Positions 1 to 8,525 of a DNA stretch of 64,000 bases are shown one piece after another. Each line of letters starts with the position of its first letter. Within the stretch, counting starts at the first letter, position 1. The notes below the pieces were generated by a model. The model saw only the letters and a list, made by a program, of their open reading frames with translations. It searched no databases and had not been told where the DNA came from. The DNA is from Pseudomonas orientalis (GTDB lineage Bacteria > Pseudomonadota > Gammaproteobacteria > Pseudomonadales > Pseudomonadaceae): NCBI RefSeq assembly GCF_022807995.1, contig NZ_CP094351.1:3379001-3443000 (forward strand). The letters are read 5' to 3'. The position numbers and the translations under genes were made by a program.

Positions 1-1
1 A

Positions 2-754
2 GTGGGGTCGGTGCTGGCGTTCTCGATGATGATGCTCGGCTGGCTCTATCAGGATCAGGCCGTGCCGCTGGGCCTGGCGATTCCGATCTCGATCGCCACC
101 GGCATGCTGGCCGGGCTGGTGTCCGGCGGGCTGATCACCTACGCCAAGCTGCCACCCTTCATTGCAACGCTGACCATGATGTCGGTGGCGCGCGGTCTGG
201 CGAATATCCTTACCGAAGGCCGGCAGGTCGTCGGTTTTCCAGAGTGGTTCACCAGTCTGGCCACGGTGCGGCATTTCGGCTTTTTGTCGGCCACTGTCGG
301 GCTGTTCCTGGTGATGCTGCTGGTGGCCTGGGTGTTCCTGCGCTTTCGCGCCGGTGGCCGCAACCTCTACGCCATGGGCGGCAGCCCGGAAGTGGCGCGC
401 CTGTCGGGCATCAAGGTGCGCGCAATTACCTTGTGGGTGTACGCCATCAGCGGCGCCCTCGCGGGGATAGCCGCCGTGACCCTGGCCGCGCGCCTGGACT
501 CGTCGCAACCCAGTGCGGGTTTGAGCCTGGAACTGGACGCCATCGCCGCCGTGGTGATTGGCGGCGCCAGCCTCAGCGGCGGTGTGGGCAGCATCGGCGG
601 CACCCTGGTGGGCGTGCTGATCATTGGCGTGTTGCGCAATGGCCTCAACCTGCTGGGGGTCTCGCCCTTTATCCAACAAGTGGTGATCGGCGTGGTCATC
701 GCCCTCGCCGTCACCATCGATACCTTGCGACGCCGCTCCAGCACTGCCCGTTAA
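2..754 (+). CDS. Sugar/polyol ABC transporter permease, RbsC family (5' truncated by window)
   Basis: Inner-membrane permease of a carbohydrate-uptake ABC transporter of the ribose/xylose/arabinose type. The 250 visible residues are very hydrophobic, with about six to seven membrane helices. They include the family segment GGRNLYAMGGSPEVARLSGI and a glycine-rich stretch ending GGVGSIGGTLVG. Family members are usually about 320-340 residues, so some 70-90 N-terminal residues lie before the window. The GTG at base 2 is only the first in-frame start codon, not the real start. A binding protein follows 50 bp downstream and an ATPase after that. The order permease, binding protein, ATPase differs from the usual rbs order. 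The substrate cannot be read from the sequence; downstream dehydrogenases suggest a sugar alcohol. Confidence 0.93.
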   Translation: MGSVLAFSMMMLGWLYQDQAVPLGLAIPISIATGMLAGLVSGGLITYAKLPPFIATLTMMSVARGLANILTEGRQVVGFPEWFTSLATVRHFGFLSATVGLFLVMLLVAWVFLRFRAGGRNLYAMGGSPEVARLSGIKVRAITLWVYAISGALAGIAAVTLAARLDSSQPSAGLSLELDAIAAVVIGGASLSGGVGSIGGTLVGVLIIGVLRNGLNLLGVSPFIQQVVIGVVIALAVTIDTLRRRSSTAR

Positions 755-804
755 ACCTGTTCGACAGTTGACACCCTCCAACAATAAAACCAGGAGTCAC
801 CGAC

Positions 805-1737
805 ATGTTCAGCCCCAAGAAACTGCTTATCGCCACCGCGCTGGCGGCCGCGACCCTCACCGCCACCGGCACCACCTGGGCCAAGGATTTGACCATTGGC
901 CTGGCCGTGGCCAACCTGCAGGCCGACTTCTTCAACCAGATCAAGCAATCGGTGGAAGCCGAGGGCAAGGCCAAGGGGATCAAGGTGATCACCGTGGACG
1001 CCCAGGGCAACTCCTCCACTCAGGTCAGCCAGATTGAAGACCTGATCACCCGCCAGATCGACGTGCTGATCTACATTCCGGCCGGCGCCACCGCCGCCGG
1101 TGTACCGGTGAAAGCCGCCAAGGCCGCCGGTATTCCGGTAATCGCCGTGGACCGCAACGCCCCCGACGCACCGGGCGATACCTTCATCGCCAGCGACAGC
1201 GTGGCCGGCGCCAAGACCCTGGCCGAATACGTCGGCAAGATCACCGACGGCAAAGGCCGCATCGCGATCCTGCAAGGCCAGATCGGTACCACGCCGGAAA
1301 ACGATCGTGCCAAGGGTTTCGAAGAGGGCTTGAAAGCCTTCCCGGACCTCAAGGTGGTGGCCCAGCAACCTGCCGAATGGGCGCAGGACAAAGGTTTTGC
1401 CGTGGCCCAGGACCTGCTCCAGCGTGACCCGAACATTACCGTGTTCTTCGGCCGCGCCGATGCCATGGCGTTGGGCGCCGCTCAAGCGGTCAAGGTCGGC
1501 AACCTCGATCACAAGGTGGTGATCGTCGGCTTCGACGGCGACGTCGCCGGGCTCAAGGCCGTGGACAGCGGCGTGCTCAATGCAACCATGACCCAGCAGA
1601 CCCAGAAAATGGGGCGCCTGGCCGTGGCCTCTGCCATCGACCTCAAAGCCGGCAAAGACGTGCCCAAGGAACAACTGCTGCCCACCGTGCTGACCACCAA
1701 AGACAACGTCGCGCCGTTCCTGCAACAGCACCCGTAA
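805..1737 (+). CDS. Periplasmic sugar-binding protein of ABC transporter (RbsB-like)
   Basis: Periplasmic solute-binding component of the importer. The 310-residue protein starts with a signal peptide: lysines at 5-6, a hydrophobic alanine/leucine core, and probable cleavage after Ala26 (TTWA before KDLTIG). The mature part is a Peripla_BP_4/LacI-type fold, with typical strands such as IGLAVANLQADFF at the N-terminus and VVIVGFDGD near residue 245, where Asp usually contacts sugar hydroxyls. A RBS-like CAGGAG lies about 10 bp before the ATG. It sits between the permease and the ATPase and is clearly co-transcribed. Ligand is not determinable; ribose-family ligands or pentitols are plausible. 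Confidence 0.93.
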   Translation: MFSPKKLLIATALAAATLTATGTTWAKDLTIGLAVANLQADFFNQIKQSVEAEGKAKGIKVITVDAQGNSSTQVSQIEDLITRQIDVLIYIPAGATAAGVPVKAAKAAGIPVIAVDRNAPDAPGDTFIASDSVAGAKTLAEYVGKITDGKGRIAILQGQIGTTPENDRAKGFEEGLKAFPDLKVVAQQPAEWAQDKGFAVAQDLLQRDPNITVFFGRADAMALGAAQAVKVGNLDHKVVIVGFDGDVAGLKAVDSGVLNATMTQQTQKMGRLAVASAIDLKAGKDVPKEQLLPTVLTTKDNVAPFLQQHP

Positions 1738-1752
1738 ACCTGGGAGGTCGTC

Positions 1753-3261
1753 ATGCACGCAGCAGCTCTGGACACAGCCGCCGATGCGGTGCTGTGCCTG
1801 CGCAATATCAGCAAGGCCTACGGGCCGGTGCAGGTGCTGTCGCAGATCAACGTCGACATTCGTCCCGGCGAAGTGTTGGCCCTGCTCGGTGAAAACGGCG
1901 CGGGCAAGTCGACTCTGTCGTCGATCATCGCAGGCTTGGTGCAACCGCAAGACGGGGGCAGCATGACCTGGCTCGGCGAGCCTTACGCTCCGGGTTCGCC
2001 GGGGGCCGCATTGAGCGCCGGTATCGGCCTGATCCACCAGGAAATCCGCCTGCTGCCGCAACTGTCGATTGCCGAGAATATCTTCGTCGGTCGCCTGCCC
2101 ATGCGTCACGGGCGGGTGGACCGCGAGTACATGGAGGCCCAGGCGCAGATCCAGTTGGAGCGCCTGGGGCTCAAGGTACCGGCGTCGCGCAAGGTCGAAG
2201 GCCTCAGCGTGGCGGCCCAGCAACTGGTGGAAATCGCCAAGGCGCTGACTCTCAAGGCGCGCTTGTTGATCCTGGATGAACCCACCGCTGCCTTGGGTGG
2301 CGAGGAAACCGAGTTGTTGTTCCAGCAGGTGGAGCGGCTCAAGGCCGAGGGCGTGTCGTTTATCTATATCAGCCATCGCCTGGAAGAAATCGCGCGCATT
2401 GCCGACCGTGTGCTGGTGCTGCGCGACGGTCGCCAGATCGCCCTGCATGCCACTGCGCAAGTGCCGGTACGTGAGCTGGTGGAACAGATGGTCGGGCGCA
2501 GCCTGGAGCGGATTTTCCCCGCGCTGCAGGCGCCGCAGGAAAAGGTGATGCTTCAGGTCAAGGATTTGAGTTGTCGCGAATTCGCCTTGCACGGCATCGA
2601 CTTCAGCGTGCGCGCCGGTGAAGTGTTCGGCATTGCCGGCGTGGTCGGCGCCGGGCGGACCGAACTGGTGCGCACCCTTGCCGGCGCCGCCCAGGATATC
2701 CGCGGGCACATGGTGCTCGATGGCGAGGTGCGTCAACTGCGCTCGCCATTCGAGGCGATCCAGGCCGGTGTGGTGCTGGTGCCCGAAGACCGCAAGCAAC
2801 AAGGCGTGGTGGTGGAACATCGCATCGAAGACAACCTGATCTATGGCAACACCGACCTGCTGGACAAACGCGGCTGGGTGTTCCCTGCCCCGCTGCGTGA
2901 ATTCGCGCGCACGGCGGCGGCGCGCCTGGGTGTCAAAGGCGCGCCGCAATCGCGGATCTCCAGCTTGTCCGGCGGTAATCAGCAGAAAGTGATCATCGCC
3001 AAATGGCTGGCGCGCAATCCCAAGGTGTTCATTCTCGATGAGCCGACACGCGGCATCGACGTGGGCGCGCGGGCGGCGATTTATGAGGTGATCACTGATC
3101 TCGCGGCCAAGGGCATGGCGGTGATTGTGGTGAGTTCGGATTTGGATGAAGTATTGGGCTTGTCCCACCGGGTGATGGTGATGAGCCGGGGGCGGCAGAT
3201 GGGGATCCTGGAGCGCGCCGAAGCCACGCCAGTGTCAGTGATGGAAATGGCCACTGCATAA
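1753..3261 (+). CDS. Sugar ABC transporter ATP-binding protein (RbsA/MglA type, two NBDs)
   Basis: Cytoplasmic ATPase of the carbohydrate importer, 502 residues with two fused nucleotide-binding domains, the normal length and layout for RbsA/MglA/XylG. The first domain has a canonical Walker A (GENGAGKST, residues 46-54), a family-type signature LSVAAQQ and Walker B LLILDEP. The second has the family's degenerate Walker A (GVVGAGRTE) and a full LSGGNQQK signature. This built-in asymmetry is standard for the family. The ATG at 1753 is preceded by GGGAGG. A REP pair follows 22 bp after the stop and separates the transport genes from the catabolic genes in the same strand run. Confidence 0.95.
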   Translation: MHAAALDTAADAVLCLRNISKAYGPVQVLSQINVDIRPGEVLALLGENGAGKSTLSSIIAGLVQPQDGGSMTWLGEPYAPGSPGAALSAGIGLIHQEIRLLPQLSIAENIFVGRLPMRHGRVDREYMEAQAQIQLERLGLKVPASRKVEGLSVAAQQLVEIAKALTLKARLLILDEPTAALGGEETELLFQQVERLKAEGVSFIYISHRLEEIARIADRVLVLRDGRQIALHATAQVPVRELVEQMVGRSLERIFPALQAPQEKVMLQVKDLSCREFALHGIDFSVRAGEVFGIAGVVGAGRTELVRTLAGAAQDIRGHMVLDGEVRQLRSPFEAIQAGVVLVPEDRKQQGVVVEHRIEDNLIYGNTDLLDKRGWVFPAPLREFARTAAARLGVKGAPQSRISSLSGGNQQKVIIAKWLARNPKVFILDEPTRGIDVGARAAIYEVITDLAAKGMAVIVVSSDLDEVLGLSHRVMVMSRGRQMGILERAEATPVSVMEMATA

Positions 3262-3283
3262 CCCACAAACAACGAAGATCCAG

Positions 3284-3372
3284 TGTGGGAGGGGGCTTGC
3301 CCCCGATGGCTGTGTATCGTCACCCCATTTATCAACTGACAGACTGCTATCGGGGGCAAGCCCCCTCCCACA
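3284..3372. repeat. REP doublet (REPIN), GGGGGCTTGCCCCC family
   Basis: Two inverted REP units, TGTGGGAGGGGGCTTGCCCCC and its reverse complement, enclose a short spacer over 89 bp. The whole can fold into one long imperfect hairpin. This copy lies inside an apparent operon, between the transporter ATPase and the first dehydrogenase, where it could stabilise the upstream message or reduce read-through. Confidence 0.93.
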
Positions 3373-3407
3373 TTGGATAGCGGCGCTTTCAAATAACGGA
3401 GTTTTCC

Positions 3408-4172
3408 ATGCAACTTTTCAGTCTTCAGGACCAAGTCGCCTTTGTCACCGGTGCCGGCAGCGGCATTGGCCAAGCCATCGCCGTCGGGCTTGCCGAGGCC
3501 GGCGCCGATGTCGCCTGTTTTGACCTGCCCGGCAGTCCCGGCATCGCCAGTACCGTCGAACGCATCCAGGCCCTGGGTCGCCGCGCCCTCGCCTTGAGCG
3601 GAACCGTCACCGAACGCGCTGCCCTGGACGCGGCCGTAGCGCGCACCGAAAGCGAACTGGGCGAGCTCAGCGTGGCGGTCAACTGCGCCGGCATCGCCAA
3701 CGCCCAGGCCGCCGAGGACCTGGAGCTGCAACGCTGGCAAACCACCCTGGACATCAACCTCACCGGTATCTTCCTCAGTTGCCAGGCCCAGGCTGCCGTC
3801 ATGCTGCCGCGTGGCAAAGGCGCCATCGTCAACATCGCCTCCATGTCCGGCAGTATCGTCAACCGCGGCCTGTTGCAGGCGCACTACAACACCTCCAAGG
3901 CCGGAGTAATCCACCTGAGCAAAAGCCTGGCGATGGAATGGGCCGACAAGGGCCTGCGCGTGAATTGCATCAGCCCCGGCTACACCGCCACGCCGATGAA
4001 CTCGCGGCCGGAAGTCGCCGATCAGGTGAAGATCTTTGAACAGACCACGCCCATGGGCCGCATGGCCAGCGTGGACGAAATGGTCGGCCCGGCGATCTTC
4101 CTGGTCAGCCAGGCGTCGTCTTTCTGCACCGGTGTCGACCTGTTGGTCGATGGCGGCTTTGTGTGCTGGTAG
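3408..4172 (+). CDS. SDR-family NAD(P)-dependent dehydrogenase (probable polyol/sugar dehydrogenase 1)
   Basis: Classical short-chain dehydrogenase/reductase, 254 residues. The cofactor motif TGAGSGIG lies at residues 14-21, and Asp39 at the end of the second strand favours NAD(H) over NADP(H). NCAG is at 92-95, Asn117 is present, and the catalytic set is Ser147, Tyr160 and Lys164 (YNTSK). An ACGGAG ribosome-binding site is well spaced from the ATG. It is 9 bp upstream of a second SDR, so the two are probably translated together. With the sugar importer upstream and transaldolase downstream, oxidation of a pentitol, tetritol or related sugar alcohol is the likely reaction. The exact substrate is inferred from context only. 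Confidence 0.9.
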   Translation: MQLFSLQDQVAFVTGAGSGIGQAIAVGLAEAGADVACFDLPGSPGIASTVERIQALGRRALALSGTVTERAALDAAVARTESELGELSVAVNCAGIANAQAAEDLELQRWQTTLDINLTGIFLSCQAQAAVMLPRGKGAIVNIASMSGSIVNRGLLQAHYNTSKAGVIHLSKSLAMEWADKGLRVNCISPGYTATPMNSRPEVADQVKIFEQTTPMGRMASVDEMVGPAIFLVSQASSFCTGVDLLVDGGFVCW

Positions 4173-4181
4173 GAGTTCGTC

Positions 4182-4982
4182 ATGTCGCAACGATTCAGCG
4201 GTAAAACCATCGTCATCACCGGCGCCTGCCGTGGCATCGGCGCCGGCATTGCCGAGCGCTTCGCCCAGGAAGGCGCCCACCTGGTGCTGGCCTCCAACGA
4301 CCTGGAGCGCGTGACCTTCACCGCCGACCAGTTGGCCCGGGAATACGGCGTGAGCACCCTTGCCCTCGGAATCGATGTCACCAACGAAAGCGATATCGAA
4401 CGGCTCTACCGCGAAGGCCACGCGCGCTTCGGCAGTATCGACGTGTCGGTGCAGAACGCCGGCATCATCACCATCGACCACTACGACACCATGCCCCGCG
4501 CCGACTTCGACAAGGTGCTGCAGGTCAACACCACCGGGGTGTGGCTGGGTTGCCGAGAGGCGGCCAAATACATGGTCAAGCAAGGCAGCGGACGCTTGAT
4601 CAACACCTCGTCGGGCCAGGGCCGCCAGGGCTTTATCTACACGCCGCACTACGCCGCGAGCAAAATGGGCGTGATCGGCATCACCCAGAGCCTGTCCCTG
4701 GAGCTGGCGCGGCATAACATCACGGTCAATGCGTTCTGCCCGGGCATCATCGAAAGCGAGATGTGGGACTACAACGACCGCGTCTGGGGCGAGATCCTCA
4801 GCACCGACGAAAAGCGCTACGCCAAGGGCGAGTTGATGGCCGAATGGGTCAGGAACATCCCGCTGCGCCGCGCCGGCAAACCCTCGGATGTCGCAGGGCT
4901 GGTGGCGTTCCTGGCCTCGGATGACGCGGCCTACCTGACCGGCCAGGCGATCAATATCGACGGCGGCCTGATCATGTCGTAA
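4182..4982 (+). CDS. SDR-family dehydrogenase (probable polyol dehydrogenase 2, sorbitol-dehydrogenase-like)
   Basis: A second classical SDR, 266 residues. The cofactor motif is TGACRGIG at 13-20, Asn116 is present, and the catalytic residues are Ser144, Tyr157 and Lys161 (YAASK). The substrate-loop region, PGIIESEMWDYNDRVWGEI, resembles polyol dehydrogenases of the SmoS/sorbitol group, which also have an acidic residue and a Trp-Asp pair there. That resemblance is from memory. The protein ends GGLIMS, close to the usual SDR C-terminus. Two adjacent, clearly different SDRs suggest either two sequential oxidations or two related polyols feeding one route. Confidence 0.9.
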   Translation: MSQRFSGKTIVITGACRGIGAGIAERFAQEGAHLVLASNDLERVTFTADQLAREYGVSTLALGIDVTNESDIERLYREGHARFGSIDVSVQNAGIITIDHYDTMPRADFDKVLQVNTTGVWLGCREAAKYMVKQGSGRLINTSSGQGRQGFIYTPHYAASKMGVIGITQSLSLELARHNITVNAFCPGIIESEMWDYNDRVWGEILSTDEKRYAKGELMAEWVRNIPLRRAGKPSDVAGLVAFLASDDAAYLTGQAINIDGGLIMS

Positions 4983-5027
4983 GGGTTTGGTATCCTCACG
5001 GCCATTGAGTCAACCACTGAGGCTTTC

Positions 5028-5981
5028 ATGAGCCAGATCGAAGAACAGCGCCTGATCACCAAGATCGCGAGCCTCTATTACGAAGAAGGGCTCAAGCAGT
5101 CCGAAATTTCCACGCAGCTGGACCTGTCCCAGTCCTTTATCAGCCGCGCCCTGCGCCGCGCGCTGGCGGAGGGTGTGGTGAAGATCAGCGTGATGCGCCT
5201 GCAAGGCCTGCACCTGGAGCTGGAAACCCAACTGCAACGCCGCTACGGCGTGCGCCGGGTGATCGTGGTGGAAGCCACCCAGCCCGGCAACGATGAAAGC
5301 ATCAAGCAAGCCATCGGCTCGGCCGCCGCGCATTACCTGGAGACCAGCCTGTCGCCCCAGGACCGCATCGGCATTTCGTCGTGGAGCAGCACCATTCGCG
5401 CCATGGTCGGCCATCTGCATGCCCAACCGGGTAAACAAGGCGCCGAGGAAGTGGTACAACTGTTGGGCGGGGTCGGCCATAAAGGCGCGTTCGAAGCCAC
5501 CCTGCTCACCCAACGCCTGGCGACCCTGCTCAATTGCCCGGCGTACCTGCTGCCCTCGCAAAGCATCGAGCAATCGGTGCAGAGCAAGCAGCGCATCGTG
5601 CAGATGGAAGAGGTCAAGGAGGTGCTGCAACGCTTTGACAGCATCACCCTGGCGATCGTCGGCATCGGTGAGCTGGAGCCTTCGCAACTGCTGCGCAACA
5701 GCGGCAACTACTACACCGAGGACATGCTGCGCCTGTTGGCCGAGCGTGGCGCGGTGGGCGATATCTGCCTGCGTTACTTCGATGCCCAGGGCAAGCCGGT
5801 GCTGGAGGAAGATGAGGAATTCGTGGTGTCGGTGGCGCTGCCCAAACTGCGCAACATCCAGCGCGTGCTCGGCCTGGCCGGCGGGCTGAACAAGGTCCAG
5901 GCGATTCGTGGCGCGCTCACCGGCGGCTACCTCGACATCCTGGTGACCGACCTCGACACCGCCCAGGCCCTCAACCGATAA
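5028..5981 (+). CDS. Sugar-binding transcriptional regulator, SorC/DeoR type
   Basis: Probable local regulator of the catabolic operon, 317 residues. The N-terminal 60 residues form a helix-turn-helix ([20 protein letters not shown] then [14 protein letters not shown]). The rest is a SorC-type sugar-binding domain, with [11 protein letters not shown] near residue 210 and a C-terminal [24 protein letters not shown]. Such regulators bind phosphorylated sugars, or in some systems the free sugar, and act on their own operon. It lies 45 bp downstream of the second SDR and 23 bp upstream of transaldolase on the same strand, so it is probably part of the transcript. I could not identify an operator. 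Confidence 0.9.
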   Translation: MSQIEEQRLITKIASLYYEEGLKQSEISTQLDLSQSFISRALRRALAEGVVKISVMRLQGLHLELETQLQRRYGVRRVIVVEATQPGNDESIKQAIGSAAAHYLETSLSPQDRIGISSWSSTIRAMVGHLHAQPGKQGAEEVVQLLGGVGHKGAFEATLLTQRLATLLNCPAYLLPSQSIEQSVQSKQRIVQMEEVKEVLQRFDSITLAIVGIGELEPSQLLRNSGNYYTEDMLRLLAERGAVGDICLRYFDAQGKPVLEEDEEFVVSVALPKLRNIQRVLGLAGGLNKVQAIRGALTGGYLDILVTDLDTAQALNR

Positions 5982-6004
5982 CCCTTTTTTGGAGACCGCC
6001 GCTC

Positions 6005-6928
6005 ATGACATCCAAACTCGAACAACTCAAGCAATTCACTACCGTGGTCTGCGACACCGGCGACCTGGAAGCCATCAGCCGTCTGCGCCCGGTGGACGCC
6101 ACCACCAACCCTTCCCTGCTGCTCAAGGCCTCGGCCATCGAGCATTACGGCGACATCCTGCGCAACGCGCTCGACCTGTCCAAAGGCGACCTGGGCCTGG
6201 CCTGCGATCAGTTTTCCGTGGCGGTGGGCTGCGGCATTCTCAAGGTGATTCCGGGACGCATCTCCACCGAGGTCGATGCACGGTTGTCCTTCGATGAAGA
6301 CGCGCTGTGGGCCAAGGCCAATCAGTTGATCGCGCTTTACGACCAGGCCGGCGTCGGTCGCGACCGCGTGCTGATCAAACTGGCGTCCACCTGGGAAGGT
6401 ATCCGCACCGCCGAACGCCTGGAAAAAGCCGGCATCCAGACCAACCTGACCCTACTGTTCTCTTTCGCCCAGGCCCAGGCCTGCGCCGATGCCGGTGTGT
6501 TTCTGATTTCACCGTTCGTGGGCCGCATCTACGACTGGTACCGCAAGCACACCGGCCTGGACTACACCGGCGCGGACGATCCGGGCGTGCAATCGGTGAC
6601 GCGGATCTACAACTACTACAAGGCCAACGGCATTAAGACGGTGGTCATGGGCGCCAGCTTCCGCACCCTCAGCCAGATCGAACAGCTGGCGGGCTGTGAT
6701 CGCTTGACCATCAGCCCCGAGTTGCTGCAAAAACTCGATGAAGACCAGGGCACCCTCGATCGTAAACTGGTGCCCGGTGCCGCCGGCGAAGCGCGCCAGT
6801 CCATCAACGAGGCGCAGTTTCGCTGGGCCTCCAACGAAGATGCGATGGCCACCGAAAAACTCGCCGAAGGCATCCGCCAGTTTGCGCGTGACCAGGAACA
6901 ACTCGAAAAGGTACTGGCTGCGCTGTGA
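6005..6928 (+). CDS. tal: Transaldolase
   Basis: Transaldolase of the pentose phosphate pathway. It transfers a dihydroxyacetone unit between sedoheptulose-7-phosphate and glyceraldehyde-3-phosphate. The 307-residue protein belongs to the TalA/TalB subgroup. [13 protein letters not shown] is at 31-43, the Schiff-base lysine is probably Lys125 in [11 protein letters not shown], and [11 protein letters not shown] follows about 60 residues later. It is some ten residues shorter than E. coli TalB, with no missing core motif. A GGAG sequence precedes the ATG. Its place at the end of the polyol operon suggests the imported carbon enters through pentose phosphates. It may also be the housekeeping copy. 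Confidence 0.95.
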   Translation: MTSKLEQLKQFTTVVCDTGDLEAISRLRPVDATTNPSLLLKASAIEHYGDILRNALDLSKGDLGLACDQFSVAVGCGILKVIPGRISTEVDARLSFDEDALWAKANQLIALYDQAGVGRDRVLIKLASTWEGIRTAERLEKAGIQTNLTLLFSFAQAQACADAGVFLISPFVGRIYDWYRKHTGLDYTGADDPGVQSVTRIYNYYKANGIKTVVMGASFRTLSQIEQLAGCDRLTISPELLQKLDEDQGTLDRKLVPGAAGEARQSINEAQFRWASNEDAMATEKLAEGIRQFARDQEQLEKVLAAL

Positions 6929-6991
6929 TGCCTCTACCGCCATAGGCTTCGGTGTTGCACGGTTCCTTAGGCGAGGGAGATTGCCTTGCAC

Positions 6992-7091
6992 TGTAGGAGC
7001 GAGCTTGCTCGCGAAAAACGTCAACGATAACGCGTGCATCCTGGATGAACGCGGTGTCTGTGAGTTCTTCGCGAGCAAGCTCGCTCCTACA
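6992..7091. repeat. REP doublet (REPIN), GAGCGAGCTTGCTCGCGAA family
   Basis: Inverted pair of TGTAGGAGCGAGCTTGCTCG units over 100 bp, lying between tal and the convergent aquaporin gene. The spacer contains GTCAACGATAACGCG on the left and CGCGGTG on the right. The same spacer words recur in the other three members of this family in the window, so the unit appears to have spread as a whole. Confidence 0.93.
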
Positions 7092-7125
7092 GTGGAGAGC
7101 AACCCACTCGCCACCGTATAAGGCA

Positions 7126-7830
7126 TCAAGCCGACTTTTGCTCGCCCAATGTGCGAGCTGCCAATGCCCCCAAAACCCCGCCAACAATCGGCGCCAGCCA
7201 GAACACCCAGAGCTGCGAAAGGTACTCACCTGCGGCAAATAATGCTGGCCCGGTGCTGCGTGCCGGGTTGACCGACGTATTGGTCACCGGGATCAGCACC
7301 AAGTGAATCAAGGTCAGCGCCAGGCCAATGGCAATTGGCGCAAAGCCCGGAGCAGCCCCCGGTGCAGTCACACGCATAATGATGAATACGAAGAAGAACG
7401 TGGCGATCAGTTCAGCCAACAGTGCGGCCTTCAGGTCAAAGAGGCCTGGGCTCAGGGGGCCGTAACCGTTGGCGGCAAAACCACCCACGGTGAAATCGGG
7501 CTGGCCGTTGGCGATCAAGTAAAGTGCCGCGGCAGCCACAATGGCCCCGCTGACCTGCGCCGCGATGTAAGGCAGCACATCCGCACCGCACACACGACGC
7601 CCGGCCCACAGGCCAATGGTCACCGCCGGGTTGAAATGCCCGCCGCTGATACCGCCCACGGCATAGGCCATGGTCAATACCGTCAGACCAAACGCCAGCG
7701 ACACCCCGGCAAAACCAATACCCAACTGTGGAAAAGCCGCCGCCAGAATGGCACTGCCACACCCGCAGAAAGTCAGCCAGAAGGTCCCCAGAAGCTCCGC
7801 GATCAAACGCTTTTGCACAATCGACTCCAT
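7126..7830 (-). CDS. aqpZ: Aquaporin Z
   Basis: Water channel of the MIP family in the inner membrane, 234 residues with six membrane helices and two half-helices. Both pore signatures are present: GGHFNPAVT with NPA at 67-69, and NTSVNPARS with NPA at 188-190. The selectivity filter reads as the water-specific type, with His176, Thr185 and Arg191 matching the His/Thr/Arg of E. coli AqpZ. The small side chains expected in a glycerol facilitator are absent. The gene stands alone, convergent with tal across a REP pair. Upstream lies a long non-coding stretch carrying the structured repeat. Confidence 0.95.
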   Translation of the reverse strand: MESIVQKRLIAELLGTFWLTFCGCGSAILAAAFPQLGIGFAGVSLAFGLTVLTMAYAVGGISGGHFNPAVTIGLWAGRRVCGADVLPYIAAQVSGAIVAAAALYLIANGQPDFTVGGFAANGYGPLSPGLFDLKAALLAELIATFFFVFIIMRVTAPGAAPGFAPIAIGLALTLIHLVLIPVTNTSVNPARSTGPALFAAGEYLSQLWVFWLAPIVGGVLGALAARTLGEQKSA

Positions 7831-8018
7831 TGCTGTTCACGTGCCGTCACCACGGGAGGTGGGCGGTCCCGCGAGACGGTAGCAATGGGTATTGATGGTT
7901 CGTGTAGGAATTGTCCGGTTTTAGTCGCGCGCGGGATCAGCAATATCCGGCGTCTGCTTGTGCCACTGGGGGCCAACTATCCAGATCTGTAGCGCCGTTG
8001 GATACGCTGTTGGTTTTG

Positions 8019-8439
8019 TGTGGGAGGGGGCTTGCCCCCGATGGCGGCCTCAGGACTGACCAGGATGCTGGATCAGACCGAGTACATATCCGTTTCTGCG
8101 GTAACGGCTACTTAGGGTTCCGCTTTTACAGCGGCTCACTTTTGAAAAGCGCAAAAGTAAGCAAAACGCTCTTGCCCCACCACTCGGCACCTCGCCCAGG
8201 CTCGGTGTGCCCGAACGCAGGCTTAAATCCGTGGGCCGCCGCAATGGGCCATCCATGGCCCAGTGCGGCTAACCCGGCGTCCTGCCGGGTTGCCCACGGA
8301 TTCAAGCCTGCGTTCGGCCAGCGTGGTTTAACGGGGCGCCTAAGATCAAAAGCAGATCAAAAGCGGCTCGCTTCGCATCGTGGTTACCGCACGCTTCTAT
8401 GGCCTACAAAGTTGTGTAGATATCTATGCCCCGATGAGG
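8019..8439 (+). repeat. Structured dispersed repeat, copy A (~420 bp, begins with a REP unit)
   Basis: This non-coding element recurs at 56836-57262 in inverted orientation, about 90% alike by eye. It starts with a REP unit (8019-8043). It contains a small hairpin (ACTTTTG/CAAAAGT around 8145), then a long stem whose 26-nt arms at 8211-8236 and 8292-8317 have one mismatch. Two further hairpins sit inside that stem: CCGCAATGGGCC/GGCCCAGTGCGG (8239-8268) and AACCCGGC/GCCGGGTT (8271-8291). The result is a three-way junction. A variable GATCAA run lies near 8345. The 695 bp between aqpZ and the exporter hold only this element and a terminal REP; 7831-8018 shows nothing recognisable. Confidence 0.85.
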
Positions 8440-8473
8440 GAGAGTCAGTAAGTGCATCAGTGACTGACACACC

Positions 8474-8500
8474 GCCATCGGGGGCAAGCCCCCTCCCACA
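8474..8500. repeat. Single REP unit closing copy A
   Basis: GCCATCGGGGGCAAGCCCCC followed by TCCCACA, inverted relative to the REP at 8019. Just before it, 8453-8473 (TCAGTGACTGACACACC) matches the spacer half of ordinary REPINs of this family. The structured element therefore looks as if it lies inside a REPIN. Confidence 0.85.
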
Positions 8501-8525
8501 TTTGGACCGATAGGTAACCGTCGCT

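Noticed and set aside
751..3168. 805-residue minus-strand ORF opposite the sugar-transporter genes
   Set aside because: It is His/Gln/Leu-rich with no domain, and lies wholly antisense to the well-supported binding protein and ATPase; a typical high-GC shadow.
7911..8513. 200-residue ORF inside structured repeat copy A (and its counterpart at 56852-57451)
   Set aside because: The two translations are similar only because the DNA is repeated. The frame runs through REP palindromes and hairpins, and there is no ribosome-binding site.
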